Assembly (NCBI RefSeq): GCF_025499465.1
Contig: NZ_JAIMCA010000005.1
Coordinates: 618,511-682,510, forward strand
Direction: 5' to 3'
Source of the DNA: Allobosea sp. BH3
GTDB lineage: Bacteria; Pseudomonadota; Alphaproteobacteria; Rhizobiales; Beijerinckiaceae
DNA: 64,000 nt
Within the stretch, counting starts at the first letter, position 1. Each line of letters opens with the position of its first letter. The notes beneath the pieces are model-generated. The model was not told the DNA's origin and made no database searches. It saw only the letters and a list, made by a program, of their open reading frames with translations. Both the position numbers and the translations under genes were made by a program. Shown piece after piece: positions 9,055 to 19,032 of this stretch.

Positions 9055-10440
9055 TCAATGGGCGATGGCGAGCGGGGTCGAGGCGACAGCGAGCGCGGCG
9101 AGGCGCCCCGGAGAGCGGCCGCGCAATCGCGCCAGCCTCTGCGACGCGAACAGGTTCGTGCCGCCGCGGCGGGCGAGGCGTTCGCTCAGGATGCGCTCTG
9201 CCTGCTGGTGGCTGCCGGAGCGGATCAGGCTCTCGGCATAGGCCTGCTCGAACAGGTCGCGCTGGGCATGGCTGCCGCCAATGGCGACGAGACCGTCGCG
9301 AGCCGCGCCCAGAAGGCGGCTTGCCTCGGCATAGTCCCCTTCACGGAAGGCAATCAGCCCGAAGGCAGCGAGGGCACCGTTGCGGGATGCCGTGCGGCGC
9401 TCGACGCTGCGGTGGACCTGTGCGTCCTCGACGAGTTGGCGGGCGATGGTCTCTGCCATGTCCTGTCGGCCGGCACCGAGCAGGGAGAGCGCATAGTGCA
9501 GATCGGCGAAGACGAGACGCCCGTCATGCACGCGTCGCTCTGCTTTTTCCGCCAGCTCCTCCCAGCGTTCCCCGACATCGACGCCAGCATAGTCGAGCCG
9601 GGCAAGCAGCGCGGCGCCATTGGCGATGTCGCGATAATCGTCGGTCGGTTCGGCGCGGATCTCCTCGTCATAGAGGCGCAGCACCTCGGCGGTCTCGCCG
9701 TGCTCCATCCGGAACAGGGCGAGATGCCAGACGATGTGGAAGCGCAGGTTGTTGGCATGCGCCCAAGTCCGGCCGTCGCCGAGCCAAGCGACACCCTCAT
9801 CCACCCGCCCGGTCATCTCCAGCACATGGGCGACGGCATGGCGGCCCCAGGCGTCGCGTGGGCTCAAGGCGACGGCGCGACGCCCGACCCGCTCGGCCTC
9901 GGCATAGAGGCCGCGCTCTTCCAGCGCGAAGGCGTAACAACCGTGGACATAGCCGGCGAGCGGGTGGGTCTCGCCGAAGCCCAGTGCGACGTTGCGCAGG
10001 CTCGCCAGCATCTGCGCCTGATCGCCCAGCATGAAGCGGATGCCATGCGACAGCTTGATCGCCAGCACGTCGAGGGGATGGGCGAGGAGGATCGCCTCCA
10101 GCCGCTCCGCCGCCCGGCACGGCGCCTCGTCGAGCCAGAGTGCCAGCGCCTCCATCACCATATGCTCACGCCGGGTGACCGGCCGCAGCACGGCCGCGAT
10201 CTGCGCTTTAGCGAGGCAGCCGCGGGCCGAAGCGACGAGTTCGCGCCGCGCGAGCGAGAGCAGCATCAGCCCCTGTGCGGCGTGGGCGAGGGCGAAGTCG
10301 GGATCGGCCTCAAGCGTGCGGGCAAGATGTTGCGGCGTCGCGGCGGCATGGGCCAGCAGGGCCTCCAGCGTGTCGTTCCAGGCGAGCCTCGCGGCATCGT
10401 TAGCGACGCTGATCCGGTCGCCGGAGAGATCGTGAAACAT
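9055..10440 (-). CDS. TTC38-like tetratricopeptide repeat protein
   Basis: Soluble, all-helical 461-aa protein with TPR units throughout, for example DPDFALAHAAQGLMLL near the N-terminus. The pattern resembles the tetratricopeptide-repeat-38 family found in bacteria and animals; the biochemical role is unknown. The ATG at 10440 was preferred over that at 10452 because GGAG stands 6 nt upstream of it. It is third in a co-directional run TPP enzyme-OpgC-TPR-membrane protein-YHS. Confidence 0.75.
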   Translation of the reverse strand: MFHDLSGDRISVANDAARLAWNDTLEALLAHAAATPQHLARTLEADPDFALAHAAQGLMLLSLARRELVASARGCLAKAQIAAVLRPVTRREHMVMEALALWLDEAPCRAAERLEAILLAHPLDVLAIKLSHGIRFMLGDQAQMLASLRNVALGFGETHPLAGYVHGCYAFALEERGLYAEAERVGRRAVALSPRDAWGRHAVAHVLEMTGRVDEGVAWLGDGRTWAHANNLRFHIVWHLALFRMEHGETAEVLRLYDEEIRAEPTDDYRDIANGAALLARLDYAGVDVGERWEELAEKAERRVHDGRLVFADLHYALSLLGAGRQDMAETIARQLVEDAQVHRSVERRTASRNGALAAFGLIAFREGDYAEASRLLGAARDGLVAIGGSHAQRDLFEQAYAESLIRSGSHQQAERILSERLARRGGTNLFASQRLARLRGRSPGRLAALAVASTPLAIAH

Positions 10441-10510
10441 GGGGTGCTCCATTGCGGCGCTCGTGGCGAGCGCTCTTCAGGGAGTTCGCAGCGGGTCGAT
10501 CAAACGCCGA

Positions 10511-11713
10511 TCAACTCGCTTCACGGACGCGTGTCCGCGGCGGAAGGAGCGCGTCGCTCCTCTCCTCCTCGCGGTGCGGGAAGGGCTTCGATGCGGGGCC
10601 GGTCCAGGGCGCGCTCTTGAACCAGCTAACGACCACTGCGGTCGCAAGGATCAGCGCGAAGCCGGTGAGGTTGAGCAGCGCTACGACGGGCTCGCTATGC
10701 CAGGCCGCATCGGCGGCCACACCCGCCAACCGGGAGAGCACGACGCTGGCGAGGAAGGTCGCGAGGGACTGCCGGCCGATGAGGACAAGGAGGTGGCCTG
10801 CACCCCGGTCGAGCCGCTGGCGGAAGGGCTCGATCAGGCTCAGCACCAGATAGGCCAGCGCGAGGAAGTGGAGCAGACGCAGGATGTGCAGGTCGGTCTT
10901 CTCGCTTCCGGGCAGGAGAAGGTCCCGCAGCGTCTGCGCGGCCGGCCAGTTGTCGAGGATGCCCCAGAAGGAGAGCGGGACGCAGAGGATGACGAAGCCA
11001 CCTGCGACCGTCATCAGCCCTCGGTCGCCAAGGCGCGGCACCGGCAGCCATTTCATGCCGATGAAGAAGCCGGTGAAGAAGACGAGCTGCCAGGCGAAGG
11101 GGTTGAGGAACCAGCCGGCACCGTTCCAGGGATTGCCGGGCAGGTTCAGCCCGTGCGTCCAGACCAGCGCGTAGAGCAGCCCGGCCAACGCGAAGGGCAG
11201 GGCAGGATGAAGGCGCCGGAGCGCCATCATCGCCGGCACCAGCGCCAGGATGACGAGATACATCGGCAGGATGTCGAGATAGTCCGGCTGCCATGTCAGC
11301 GTGGCGAGGCCGAGCAGCGCGCGCTCCGGCTCGGCGAGAAGGGGCGGGAACTGCTTCGCCAGCACGGAGAGATCGAACAGCCGGTCGAGCAGTGCCGCGA
11401 GCGCCATCAATGCCAGCACGAGGCCGAGCTGCGCCCAGTAGACCTGCCAGATCCGGTAGGCGATCCGCGCCGTGCCCAGCACAAGGCCGCGCCGGACGAA
11501 GACGCCGCCGAAGGCCAGTGCGCTGGCGATGCCGGAGCAGAAGACAAAGAGCTCGGCCCCTGAAGAAAACCCGAAGCGCGCCGGAATCCAGGCGTTCCAG
11601 CTGTTCTGCGGCAGATGCGCGACGAAGATGATCAGCATGGTCAGGCCGCGGAAGACGTCGAGCCGCTCGTCGCGCGGCCGCTTCGCCGGGGGCTGGGAGG
11701 CGAGTCCGCTCAT
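10511..11713 (-). CDS. opgC: OpgC-family membrane acyltransferase
   Basis: A 400-aa polytopic membrane protein with about ten hydrophobic helices. The N-terminus RLDVFRGLTMLIIFVAHL is the OpgC signature, and the catalytic-type His follows in VAHLPQNSW. Family members O-succinylate osmoregulated periplasmic glucans, although the exact substrate here is not known. The start ATG overlaps the stop of the TPP enzyme (TGATG), so the two are translationally coupled. Confidence 0.85.
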   Translation of the reverse strand: MSGLASQPPAKRPRDERLDVFRGLTMLIIFVAHLPQNSWNAWIPARFGFSSGAELFVFCSGIASALAFGGVFVRRGLVLGTARIAYRIWQVYWAQLGLVLALMALAALLDRLFDLSVLAKQFPPLLAEPERALLGLATLTWQPDYLDILPMYLVILALVPAMMALRRLHPALPFALAGLLYALVWTHGLNLPGNPWNGAGWFLNPFAWQLVFFTGFFIGMKWLPVPRLGDRGLMTVAGGFVILCVPLSFWGILDNWPAAQTLRDLLLPGSEKTDLHILRLLHFLALAYLVLSLIEPFRQRLDRGAGHLLVLIGRQSLATFLASVVLSRLAGVAADAAWHSEPVVALLNLTGFALILATAVVVSWFKSAPWTGPASKPFPHREEERSDALLPPRTRVREAS

Positions 11714-13362
11714 CAGAAGGCTCCCTCATAGCCCGCGGCGTCGATGCGGCAGGCCAGCAGGCTGAAGCCATCGCGCCGGAAGGCGGCTTGCGCCTCACGC
11801 CGCAGCGTGTCGCGATCGCCGATCGTGGCTCCGTGACCGCCCATCGCCCGCGCTACCTCGGCGAAATCGGTCGCGCCGAAATCGACCCCGGCGCGCTTCA
11901 GCCCCATCTGCTTCTGTTTGAACGCGATCAACCCGAGGCTCTTGTCGACGAGCACGACGATGACGACCGGCAGCGCGAGATCGCGCAGCGTCGCGAGCTC
12001 TCCCAGCACCATCTCCAGCCCGGCGTCGCCGACGAAGCAAAGCGTCGGCCTGCGTGAACCCAGCGCCGCACCGGTGGCGAGCGGCAGGGCGCAGCCCATG
12101 GTGCACAGGCCCGTCGATTGCAGCAGGCGACGTGGCCCGTCGCAGTTCCACATCTGGCTGAGCAGGATGCGATGCACACCGGAGTCGGCGGTCGCGACCG
12201 TGCCGGCCGGCGCAACCTCCCACAGCGTCTCGAAGACGGCATGCGGCCCCCACGCGGCCGGCGCGGCGAAGGCTGCCCGGAAGCGCTCGCGGATCGCGGC
12301 CGGCTCGCCGTCAGGCCATGTCCCCTCTGTTGTCTGGATATCGGACAGGCGCGTCAGGATCGCTTCGACGTCGCCGGCGAGCAGCAGGCTCGCATCGTGC
12401 ATGCCGTGCCGGATCGGTTCGGCGACGATGTCGATCACGCGCTTGTCCGCCGGCCACGGATGGCGCCAGCCCTGCCGCATCTCGATCGGGTCGTAGCCGG
12501 CCAGGATGATGAGGTCGGCGTCGTCGATCAGCGGGCGGACGATCGCATCGGCCTTGGGCGAAAGACCGACGGCACCGATGACGCGCGGATCGCTCTCCGG
12601 CACCAGCCCCTTGGCTTTGTAGGTGGTCAGAAGTGGCGCGCCTGTCCGCGTCAGGAAGCGGTCGAGCGCTGCTCCGCCCTGCTGGTTGACGAGGTCGAGC
12701 CCGGCGATGACCAGCGGCCTGCGCGCCGTTGCGATCATCACGGCAGCCTGCGAGAGGTCCGCAGGCACAGCGGGCTGGACTACAGGCAGCGAAACCGGCG
12801 GACGCCGCTTGGCCGGTGCCTCTGCCACGGAGATCGGCAGGTCGATATGGACGGGGCCGGGTCGGCCCTGCCGGGCCACCGCTACCGCCTTCTCGACGAC
12901 GAGCGCCTCGGTGCCGGGCGCGACGCGGAAGCTCGCCTTGACCAGCGGGCGCAGCACGGCCTGATGGTCGAACACCTGATGGGTGAAACTCTCTGCCACA
13001 GCCTGATCGACGCAGCCCGTGATGAGAACCAGCGGCACCCGGTCCTGCTGCGCATTGGCGACAACGTTGACGGCGTTCGCGACCCCGGGGCCGAGCGTCG
13101 CCACGAGCACCGGCAGCGAGCCTGTGGCATGCCACAGCCCCTCGGCCATGAAGCCCGCGGCGTTCTCGTGCTTGGCGAGCTCAAAGCGGATACCCGCACG
13201 CTCCAGCGCATCGACCAGCGCCAACACTTCGCCCCCGGGAATGCCGAAGGCGTGCGTGGCGCCGGCCGTGGCGAGGCGCTCGGCAAGGAGATCGGCTCCG
13301 GTCGGCGCCACCGCCGGCCTCGCGAGGATCATGCCGGCGATCGGTATCGGGTCGTGGCGCAT
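11713..13362 (-). CDS. Thiamine-pyrophosphate-dependent enzyme, acetolactate synthase/decarboxylase-like
   Basis: A 549-aa three-domain TPP enzyme. The N-terminal PYR domain contains AFGIPGGEV and the catalytic Glu in KHENAAGFMAEG. A central domain follows, and the C-terminal PP domain has FVGDAGLEM. In the PP domain the position normally held by NN is replaced by VLVDKSLGLI, which marks a divergent subfamily rather than true IlvB. The substrate cannot be named. RBS GGAGAG lies just before the ATG at 13362. It is first gene of the minus-strand run and divergent from the sigma-factor gene. Confidence 0.8.
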   Translation of the reverse strand: MRHDPIPIAGMILARPAVAPTGADLLAERLATAGATHAFGIPGGEVLALVDALERAGIRFELAKHENAAGFMAEGLWHATGSLPVLVATLGPGVANAVNVVANAQQDRVPLVLITGCVDQAVAESFTHQVFDHQAVLRPLVKASFRVAPGTEALVVEKAVAVARQGRPGPVHIDLPISVAEAPAKRRPPVSLPVVQPAVPADLSQAAVMIATARRPLVIAGLDLVNQQGGAALDRFLTRTGAPLLTTYKAKGLVPESDPRVIGAVGLSPKADAIVRPLIDDADLIILAGYDPIEMRQGWRHPWPADKRVIDIVAEPIRHGMHDASLLLAGDVEAILTRLSDIQTTEGTWPDGEPAAIRERFRAAFAAPAAWGPHAVFETLWEVAPAGTVATADSGVHRILLSQMWNCDGPRRLLQSTGLCTMGCALPLATGAALGSRRPTLCFVGDAGLEMVLGELATLRDLALPVVIVVLVDKSLGLIAFKQKQMGLKRAGVDFGATDFAEVARAMGGHGATIGDRDTLRREAQAAFRRDGFSLLACRIDAAGYEGAF

Positions 13363-13581
13363 CTCGTCTCTCCGCGTGCCGCGTCGGCGGCGTCGGAGGA
13401 GAGATCGGACGGCAGGCGACCCTGGTTACATCTTCACGGAGATGTGAGAGCCGCATCCGTGGAGTTGCACAGCGTCGCCGAGAGCACTTCATCGACCGAT
13501 GATGAGGCTGCTAGGATGCACTGATACGATGACATGCGCTGGGGGGCTTTCCTCCGCGCCCACGGATGACCGGCGCCCGTC

Positions 13582-14157
13582 TTGTCCCTCGACGAACTCG
13601 AAACCCGGCTCCGGCCCGCTTTCCTTGCCGCACTTGAAGGCGATGCCGCGGCCTACCGCTTCTTCCTCGATGAGATCAGCGTGCGGCTGCGCGGCTATCT
13701 GCGCCAGATGCTGGCGCGAGCGGGACGGACGGAGCCAAGTGAGGCCGAGGATGTGCTGCAAGAAACGCTGCTCGCTCTCCATCTCTCCCGCCACACTTAC
13801 GATCAGTCGAGCCCGGTCACGGCCTGGTCGCATGCCATCGCGCGCTACAAGCTCGTCGACCATCTGCGCCGGTCTGGCCGCCACGCCGGCAGCCTGCCGC
13901 TCGACGACGAAGCCTTCCAGCTCGCCGCTGCACCGGAAGACGCTGCCTTCGAGGCCCGTCTTGATCTGGAGCGGGCGCTGGAGGCGCTGCCTGCGCGTAC
14001 CCGCGGGCTTATCGACCGGGTCAAGCTTCAGGGCACGAGCGTCGCCGAGGCGGCGAGTGCGGCGGGCATGACGGAGACGGCAGCCAAGGTCGCAATCCAT
14101 CGTGGCCTGCAGGCCATGGCAAAATTCCTCACCCGGCGCGCGGCGCGGCCGCCGTGA
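13582..14157 (+). CDS. ECF-type RNA polymerase sigma factor (SigF-like)
   Basis: A 191-aa sigma-70 family protein. Region 2 includes EAEDVLQETLLALHL and the -10 recognition helix around SPVTAWSHAIARYKLVDHLR; region 4 ends with SVAEAASAAGMTETAAKVAIHRG. The first plausible start is the TTG at 13582, since the next ATG would delete region 2. It is followed 67 nt later by a DUF1109/NrsF anti-sigma gene, the arrangement of the SigF/NrsF envelope- or oxidative-stress pair. Confidence 0.88.
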   Translation: MSLDELETRLRPAFLAALEGDAAAYRFFLDEISVRLRGYLRQMLARAGRTEPSEAEDVLQETLLALHLSRHTYDQSSPVTAWSHAIARYKLVDHLRRSGRHAGSLPLDDEAFQLAAAPEDAAFEARLDLERALEALPARTRGLIDRVKLQGTSVAEAASAAGMTETAAKVAIHRGLQAMAKFLTRRAARPP

Positions 14158-14224
14158 CGCCATGCCGTAACCTTTCGCCGGCTTGGCGCGAACTCCCTCA
14201 TGTGAAACGTCTCGAAGAACCCCG

Positions 14225-14866
14225 ATGCAGACCGATGACCTGATCTCGATGATGACGGCGGAACACCGCAAGGTGGACACCGGCTGGCTGCGGCGCGCCA
14301 CCTGGCTGGCGGCGCTGGCCGCGCTGGGACTCACGATCACGCTCATCCTCGGAACGCTCGGTGCCCGGGCCGATTTCGCCGTGGCCTGGATGACGCTGCC
14401 CGTCATCGCCAAGGCGCTTCTCGGTGCGAGCCTGGCGCTCGTCGCGCTCGCCGTGTTCCAGAGGAGCCTGCGGCCCGGGCTGAAGCCCGGCCGTTGGCTC
14501 TGGCTCGCCCTTGCCCCGCCCGCGCTCGCCGCCCTATGGGCGTTGGCGACGCTGGCGCAAGCGCCGACCGAAAGCTGGAGCGCGCTGATCTTCGGCCGCA
14601 ACTGGCGCGCCTGCCTGATCGCGGTGCCGCTCTACGCCATCGTGCCGTTCGTGATCCTGATCCTGCTGGCGCGCCGCGGCGCTCCGGTGGACGGGCGCCT
14701 GACGGGAACGGCGGCGGGCATCGCCTCGGCCGGGCTCGCCATCGTCGGATACAGCCTGCATTGCCCGGACGACACGACGCCCTTCCTCGCAACCTGGTAT
14801 CCGATCGCGGTTGCGACCGTAACGGCGCTGGCGACGATGGTCGCGCCGCGCCTGCTGCGTTGGTGA
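14225..14866 (+). CDS. nrsF: NrsF-family (DUF1109) membrane anti-sigma factor
   Basis: A 213-aa protein with a short cytoplasmic N-terminus (MQTDDLISMMTAEH, the conserved family start) and six hydrophobic helices, the six-transmembrane DUF1109 fold. NrsF proteins hold the cognate ECF sigma factor at the membrane and release it on stress; by position the partner is the sigma factor just upstream. The ATG at 14225 was preferred over an upstream one because it begins the conserved N-terminus. Confidence 0.88.
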   Translation: MQTDDLISMMTAEHRKVDTGWLRRATWLAALAALGLTITLILGTLGARADFAVAWMTLPVIAKALLGASLALVALAVFQRSLRPGLKPGRWLWLALAPPALAALWALATLAQAPTESWSALIFGRNWRACLIAVPLYAIVPFVILILLARRGAPVDGRLTGTAAGIASAGLAIVGYSLHCPDDTTPFLATWYPIAVATVTALATMVAPRLLRW

Positions 14867-15188
14867 GGCGATCGCCTGGGCCAGGCGCGTCCGCCCTCGC
14901 GGTTCCCTCAGCAACACTGCGGCTGTTTCACGATACCTTCCGGTGGCTCACCTCCCGGCCTGACTCCCTCACAGGCGGATGAGCGAGGCTGAGCCGCCGT
15001 CGCGCGATTCCGTCAATTCCAGGACGAAATCTTCGGACCCGTCGCTGAAGAGAAGTCACCGCGGTTTGAGTACGACACGCGCCAACCCTGTGCTTGGGTC
15101 CTGCAGGGCTAGGCTCAGGCAACGGATGTCCGCTTCGCGGCGCACCCTTGCTTCCGCTTCTGTGAAGGCTAGCCTTTGAAACGCCTTC
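14867..15188. other. Intergenic gap
   Basis: No gene, clear terminator or RNA recognised between the converging NrsF and DUF1254 genes. Confidence 0.6.
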
Positions 15189-16718
15189 TCAGACCTTGCG
15201 GATGACCGGCGGCTTCCAGGAACCGTCGAGTATGCCCTGCTTGCCCCAATAGGCGCGGATGTAGAGCGAGAAATTGCCTGTCGGGGCCGGAAGCCAGTTC
15301 GCCTCCTTGTCGCCGCCGGGTGATTTCGCTCCTGCATAGAGCGCCAGCGAGCCGTCGGCATTGCGCTTCAGGCTCTTGTTCTTGGTGCCGAGCGAGTAGC
15401 GCTTGAGGTTGTTCGGGTGGAAGAAGTGATGCTCGTTGTAGAGCGTCAATGACCAGAAGCCGTTGACGGGCGGTTCCTGCCCAGCCGCGAAGGTGATCTC
15501 GTAAGTCCCGCCACCCGTGAGCTGGCCGCCGGCGCCGTCGCGATCAGTGTAGAAGTACTGCGTCTCGTTCGGCCGGTTGTCGAACATGTTCGATTTCGAG
15601 GTGCCGGTCCGGTTGAAATAGTCGACGCCCCATTCCGCGTTATTGGTCGAGCGGTTCCAGCCATTGCCCGCAGGGCGACCGTTATGGATCCATTGGTGAA
15701 AGGGCTGGATGACCTTCTCCTCGGCCTCGACTGCGGCCGCGACGATCACCTTCTTCAGTTCGGGATCCTTGGCTGCGTCGAGCAGCAGGCGGAACTGGCC
15801 GTACAATGCCTCCTCGCCGGGCAACGGATCGACGATATCGAGCACCTCGCCGAACTGGTCGAAAAACTGTTCCGGGATCACCCATCGCGTCTCGGCACCG
15901 CTGCCGGAATCCTTCGGGCCGACGATGTCCGGCGCCTTCATCCAGTCGATCGTCTTCATCTGCCCCGTGAAGTCCTTCAGCGGGTAGACCATGACCTGGT
16001 TGATCAGGGGCTGAATCGCCTTCTTGTCCTCGGGCGTGTCGTCCTGGAAGATGCGGGGAATCGCGTTGCCGAGCGAGGTCGGGTAGCGGATCACTTCGGT
16101 TATGCCGACCGGCTTCAAACCCTTCCAGCGCGGGCCGACCAGAAGGTAGAAGCCCGGCTTCGAACCGTATGGCTTGCCGAGGTGCCCGACCTGATCGGTG
16201 CGCGCATCGTAGAGCGCATAGACCCAGAAGCGGTCGCCGAAATCCGGCACCTGGATCACCACCGGCTCCTCGTCGAGCGAGAAGAATCCGAGACCATAGA
16301 CGACATCCTGGTTGGGGCAGGCGATGAAGGTCTGTGACGGCTCGATATAGTCGGCGAGCATGCCGATCTGGCCGCGTGGCGCGGCGGGCAACACGCCGTT
16401 CAGGCGCCCGGCGTACGGAGCTTGGGTGATCCTCGCCTTGCGGTTGATCATGTTGACCATGGGCCAGCCCCAGACATAGGCCGTCTGGGCGATCGTTCGA
16501 GCATAGCCGGGGTGCATCACGACGCCGAGGGCTGGCTCCGTGATGCTGCCGGAGGCAGGGGCCTCCTGCGCCTGTGCCGGGGCGGCAGCCGCCGCGACCG
16601 AAGCCGCGGCTACTGCTGTGGGAACCGCTGCGCCTCTGCCAAGCGCTGCCAGGGATGCAGCGCCGAGGCCTCCCTTGAGGGCATCGCGGCGCGAGACGAA
16701 GGTGTTTTCGTCGGTCAT
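15189..16718 (-). CDS. Exported DUF1254 protein with Tat signal
   Basis: A 509-aa protein. The N-terminus has a twin-arginine motif (SRRDALKGG), a long Ala-rich hydrophobic stretch and a PAQAQ cleavage region, so it should be a folded periplasmic protein. The body has the DUF1254 N-terminal half ([13 protein letters not shown] and [15 protein letters not shown]) and the DUF1214 C-terminal half ([14 protein letters not shown]). The role is unknown. The start at 16718 has AGGAG at 7-nt spacing, better than the TTG 6 nt upstream. It is paired with a second DUF1254 gene immediately upstream. Confidence 0.88.
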   Translation of the reverse strand: MTDENTFVSRRDALKGGLGAASLAALGRGAAVPTAVAAASVAAAAAPAQAQEAPASGSITEPALGVVMHPGYARTIAQTAYVWGWPMVNMINRKARITQAPYAGRLNGVLPAAPRGQIGMLADYIEPSQTFIACPNQDVVYGLGFFSLDEEPVVIQVPDFGDRFWVYALYDARTDQVGHLGKPYGSKPGFYLLVGPRWKGLKPVGITEVIRYPTSLGNAIPRIFQDDTPEDKKAIQPLINQVMVYPLKDFTGQMKTIDWMKAPDIVGPKDSGSGAETRWVIPEQFFDQFGEVLDIVDPLPGEEALYGQFRLLLDAAKDPELKKVIVAAAVEAEEKVIQPFHQWIHNGRPAGNGWNRSTNNAEWGVDYFNRTGTSKSNMFDNRPNETQYFYTDRDGAGGQLTGGGTYEITFAAGQEPPVNGFWSLTLYNEHHFFHPNNLKRYSLGTKNKSLKRNADGSLALYAGAKSPGGDKEANWLPAPTGNFSLYIRAYWGKQGILDGSWKPPVIRKV

Positions 16719-16786
16719 TTGCAAGCTCCTGTGTCGGTGGAGCTGGCTCGCGGGCGCTCGCCGGAACCAGCGGCGGGTTCGGCGGA

Positions 16787-18265
16787 TCAGTTCACCTTGA
16801 CGACGTCGTCCGGCTTCCAGCTCTGGTCAAAGAATGAGACGCCGGTGCCGTAGAGCCGCACGGTCGCGATGAAGTTGCGGTTCGGAACCGTCTGGATGAA
16901 GTTGGTGTCCGCGACATTCGCGGGCTTCGAAGGCCCGAACCACAGCTCGATCGAGCCGTCCGTGTTCTTCGCAATGGCCTCATTGAGGCTGTTTATCGAC
17001 GGCATCAGCTGTGCCGTTTCCACCATCGTTCCGTCGGTGATGTTGTAGAGCGTGACGGCCCAGAACAGCGCGGCCGGCGCGTTCGGTGGCAGCCGTAGCC
17101 GGTAGCTGTTGGAGCCGTTCAGGAACTCGCCGTTCGCGTCCTTACGAGCCGTCGGATATTTCGATCCCGCTCCCAGCGTATGCATCACCATGGCCGGTGC
17201 CGAGGAGAACGCGATCTGGAAGAAGCCGGCGCGCTGGTCGACATCGAGATAACTGTCCTGGAGCCATTCGGACGTCGCCCCGGCCCAGACGTTCTCGTAC
17301 TGGCGATCCTTGTAGTAGAGATTGCGGTCGTCGGGCCGTCCGAGCTGCCGGTTCGCCAGGATCATCTTCGGCGCCGTCTCGACCGCCTTCTTCAGCAGTT
17401 CCTGCTGCTTTGTGGTGGGATTGAATGGCTGGCCCTTGACGATGCCGATCGAGGCCAGCACGCCCCGCAGTTCCGGATCGATCGCCGAGACCGGCTCGTA
17501 ATCGACGAATGCCTTGAGCTTGGTCCAGAAGGCATTGTCGATCGGGTACATCATGTTGACGCGCTTGCCGCTGCCATCCGGGAACTGCATCGGCTTGACG
17601 TCCTTCTCGGACGCCCAGAGCGGGTAAATCCGCGTCTGCTCGGCCATCTCGACCGCCTGCTTGGGGTCAGGCGCGGTCGCGCCTTTGCCCATCACGGTGC
17701 GGAAGAAGAGCATGACGTTGTTGGTCTGCGACCTGAAGGCGAAATAGCCCTGCGGGATCTTGCCGTCATAGTCCGGCGGCAGGAGGAGGTAGAGGCCGCC
17801 GCGGGCGCGATCAGGCCCGATCAGGCCGACATCGGTGATCGTGCGCTGGAACAGGTCGGTGAACATGCCGATGACGTTCGGCGGGGCGGCCACAACAAGC
17901 GGCCCGGCGTCCTTGAGGTCGAGAAACGTGAGCGAATAGATGACGTCGCCGTTCGGGGTCGGGATCCACGCACGCGAATCCATCCGCGACTTCCAGATCG
18001 GCAGGACATTGTAGCCCTTGCCGAAGGCGACCTCCGAGCCGTCGCGCATGCCGATCGTGTTCATCGCCGGGATCATGGTGACGTAGGCGTGGATGGCGCG
18101 CTGGTAGAAGAGCTCGTCGCGCAGGGCCTCAGCCTCAGCCTGCGGCAGCCAGTTGCCGTTGTTGAGCTGCTTCACCAGCGGCGGCACGTCTTGAGCTACG
18201 GAAGGGAGCGACATGATCGATGCCATCGCGGCAGCGCCTAGCAGCAGCAGGGTCTTTGTCTTCAT
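16787..18265 (-). CDS. Exported DUF1254 protein, Sec-type signal
   Basis: A 492-aa paralogue of the following gene. It has a Sec-type signal peptide ([17 protein letters not shown], cleavage near SVAQD) rather than a Tat signal. The DUF1254 motifs ([18 protein letters not shown]) and DUF1214 motifs ([15 protein letters not shown]) are intact. RBS AGGAG precedes the ATG. The two copies are separated by 68 nt and are probably co-transcribed. Function is unknown. Confidence 0.87.
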   Translation of the reverse strand: MKTKTLLLLGAAAMASIMSLPSVAQDVPPLVKQLNNGNWLPQAEAEALRDELFYQRAIHAYVTMIPAMNTIGMRDGSEVAFGKGYNVLPIWKSRMDSRAWIPTPNGDVIYSLTFLDLKDAGPLVVAAPPNVIGMFTDLFQRTITDVGLIGPDRARGGLYLLLPPDYDGKIPQGYFAFRSQTNNVMLFFRTVMGKGATAPDPKQAVEMAEQTRIYPLWASEKDVKPMQFPDGSGKRVNMMYPIDNAFWTKLKAFVDYEPVSAIDPELRGVLASIGIVKGQPFNPTTKQQELLKKAVETAPKMILANRQLGRPDDRNLYYKDRQYENVWAGATSEWLQDSYLDVDQRAGFFQIAFSSAPAMVMHTLGAGSKYPTARKDANGEFLNGSNSYRLRLPPNAPAALFWAVTLYNITDGTMVETAQLMPSINSLNEAIAKNTDGSIELWFGPSKPANVADTNFIQTVPNRNFIATVRLYGTGVSFFDQSWKPDDVVKVN

Positions 18266-18293
18266 CGTCGTCTCCTGTCTTCGCCTGGAGAGT

Positions 18294-18869
18294 TCAGTCG
18301 CTCAGTCCGTCGTAGCCGGCGTCGAGATGCCATTCGCCGGCGGCCAGGCCGTCCGCGACCCGGCCGAGGAGTTGTGAAAGGCTTTGCGCGACGACAGCGC
18401 GCTCGGGCCGGTCGTAGAGGAACCAGATCACCTGGCCGCAGCGGCCCGGGCGATCGGCGCGCAGGTCGATGCAGTAATGGTCGCCACGCGGGCTGCCGAA
18501 GAGCGGGAGCCAACAGCCGGACCACGTCGTGGCTGCCAAGGCTGGCCTGCCATTCGTATTGGCCGCCACGCGAATGTCGTCCGGGCAACCGTAACGCAGG
18601 CAGAGATCTTCCCAGGCAACGGCAACGAGATCGAGCGGCAGCCAGCGTTGGTTGAGGTAGAGCGCGGGCGTTCCTTCCGGCTGGCCGTCATAGGCCGCGT
18701 AGAGGCTGCGGATCTCCGGCGGGAGAGCCCTACCGAGCTTGGCTTCCGCCCTCCGGACAGTGCCTTCCGAGGCTGCGGGCCGTAAAAATGGCAGGCGGTC
18801 CGGATGAGCCCGAGCGACCCAGGACTCAATGCGCTTGAGCGATTGCACGGCATCGGCAGGGATCGACAT
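18294..18869 (-). CDS. SMI1/KNR4-family protein
   Basis: A 191-aa protein with the SMI1/KNR4 pattern: AEAKLGRALPPEIRSLYAAYDG near residues 37-60 and a C-terminal acidic-aromatic segment. In bacteria this fold is frequent in immunity proteins of polymorphic toxins but also occurs alone; no toxin gene is adjacent here. It lies 28 nt upstream of the DUF1254 pair on the same strand. Confidence 0.72.
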   Translation of the reverse strand: MSIPADAVQSLKRIESWVARAHPDRLPFLRPAASEGTVRRAEAKLGRALPPEIRSLYAAYDGQPEGTPALYLNQRWLPLDLVAVAWEDLCLRYGCPDDIRVAANTNGRPALAATTWSGCWLPLFGSPRGDHYCIDLRADRPGRCGQVIWFLYDRPERAVVAQSLSQLLGRVADGLAAGEWHLDAGYDGLSD

Positions 18870-19032
18870 TGGCAGCCCCCCACACAGGGTGAAGCTAGGC
18901 GCGGTAGTCCCGAGGCATCGAAGTCGGGGGCGAGATTAGGCTCCTGAGCGCTGGGCAACAGACCGTCTCCGTGCCAATAGTTGACTCAGCGTGCCAATCG
19001 CATTCGGCTTCGTGGGCAACGAGGAGGGCGTT

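Noticed and set aside
8431..10620. Long open frame (729 codons) on the plus strand
   Set aside because: Antisense to the TPR, membrane and YHS genes; its peptide is low-complexity and typical of GC-rich shadow frames.
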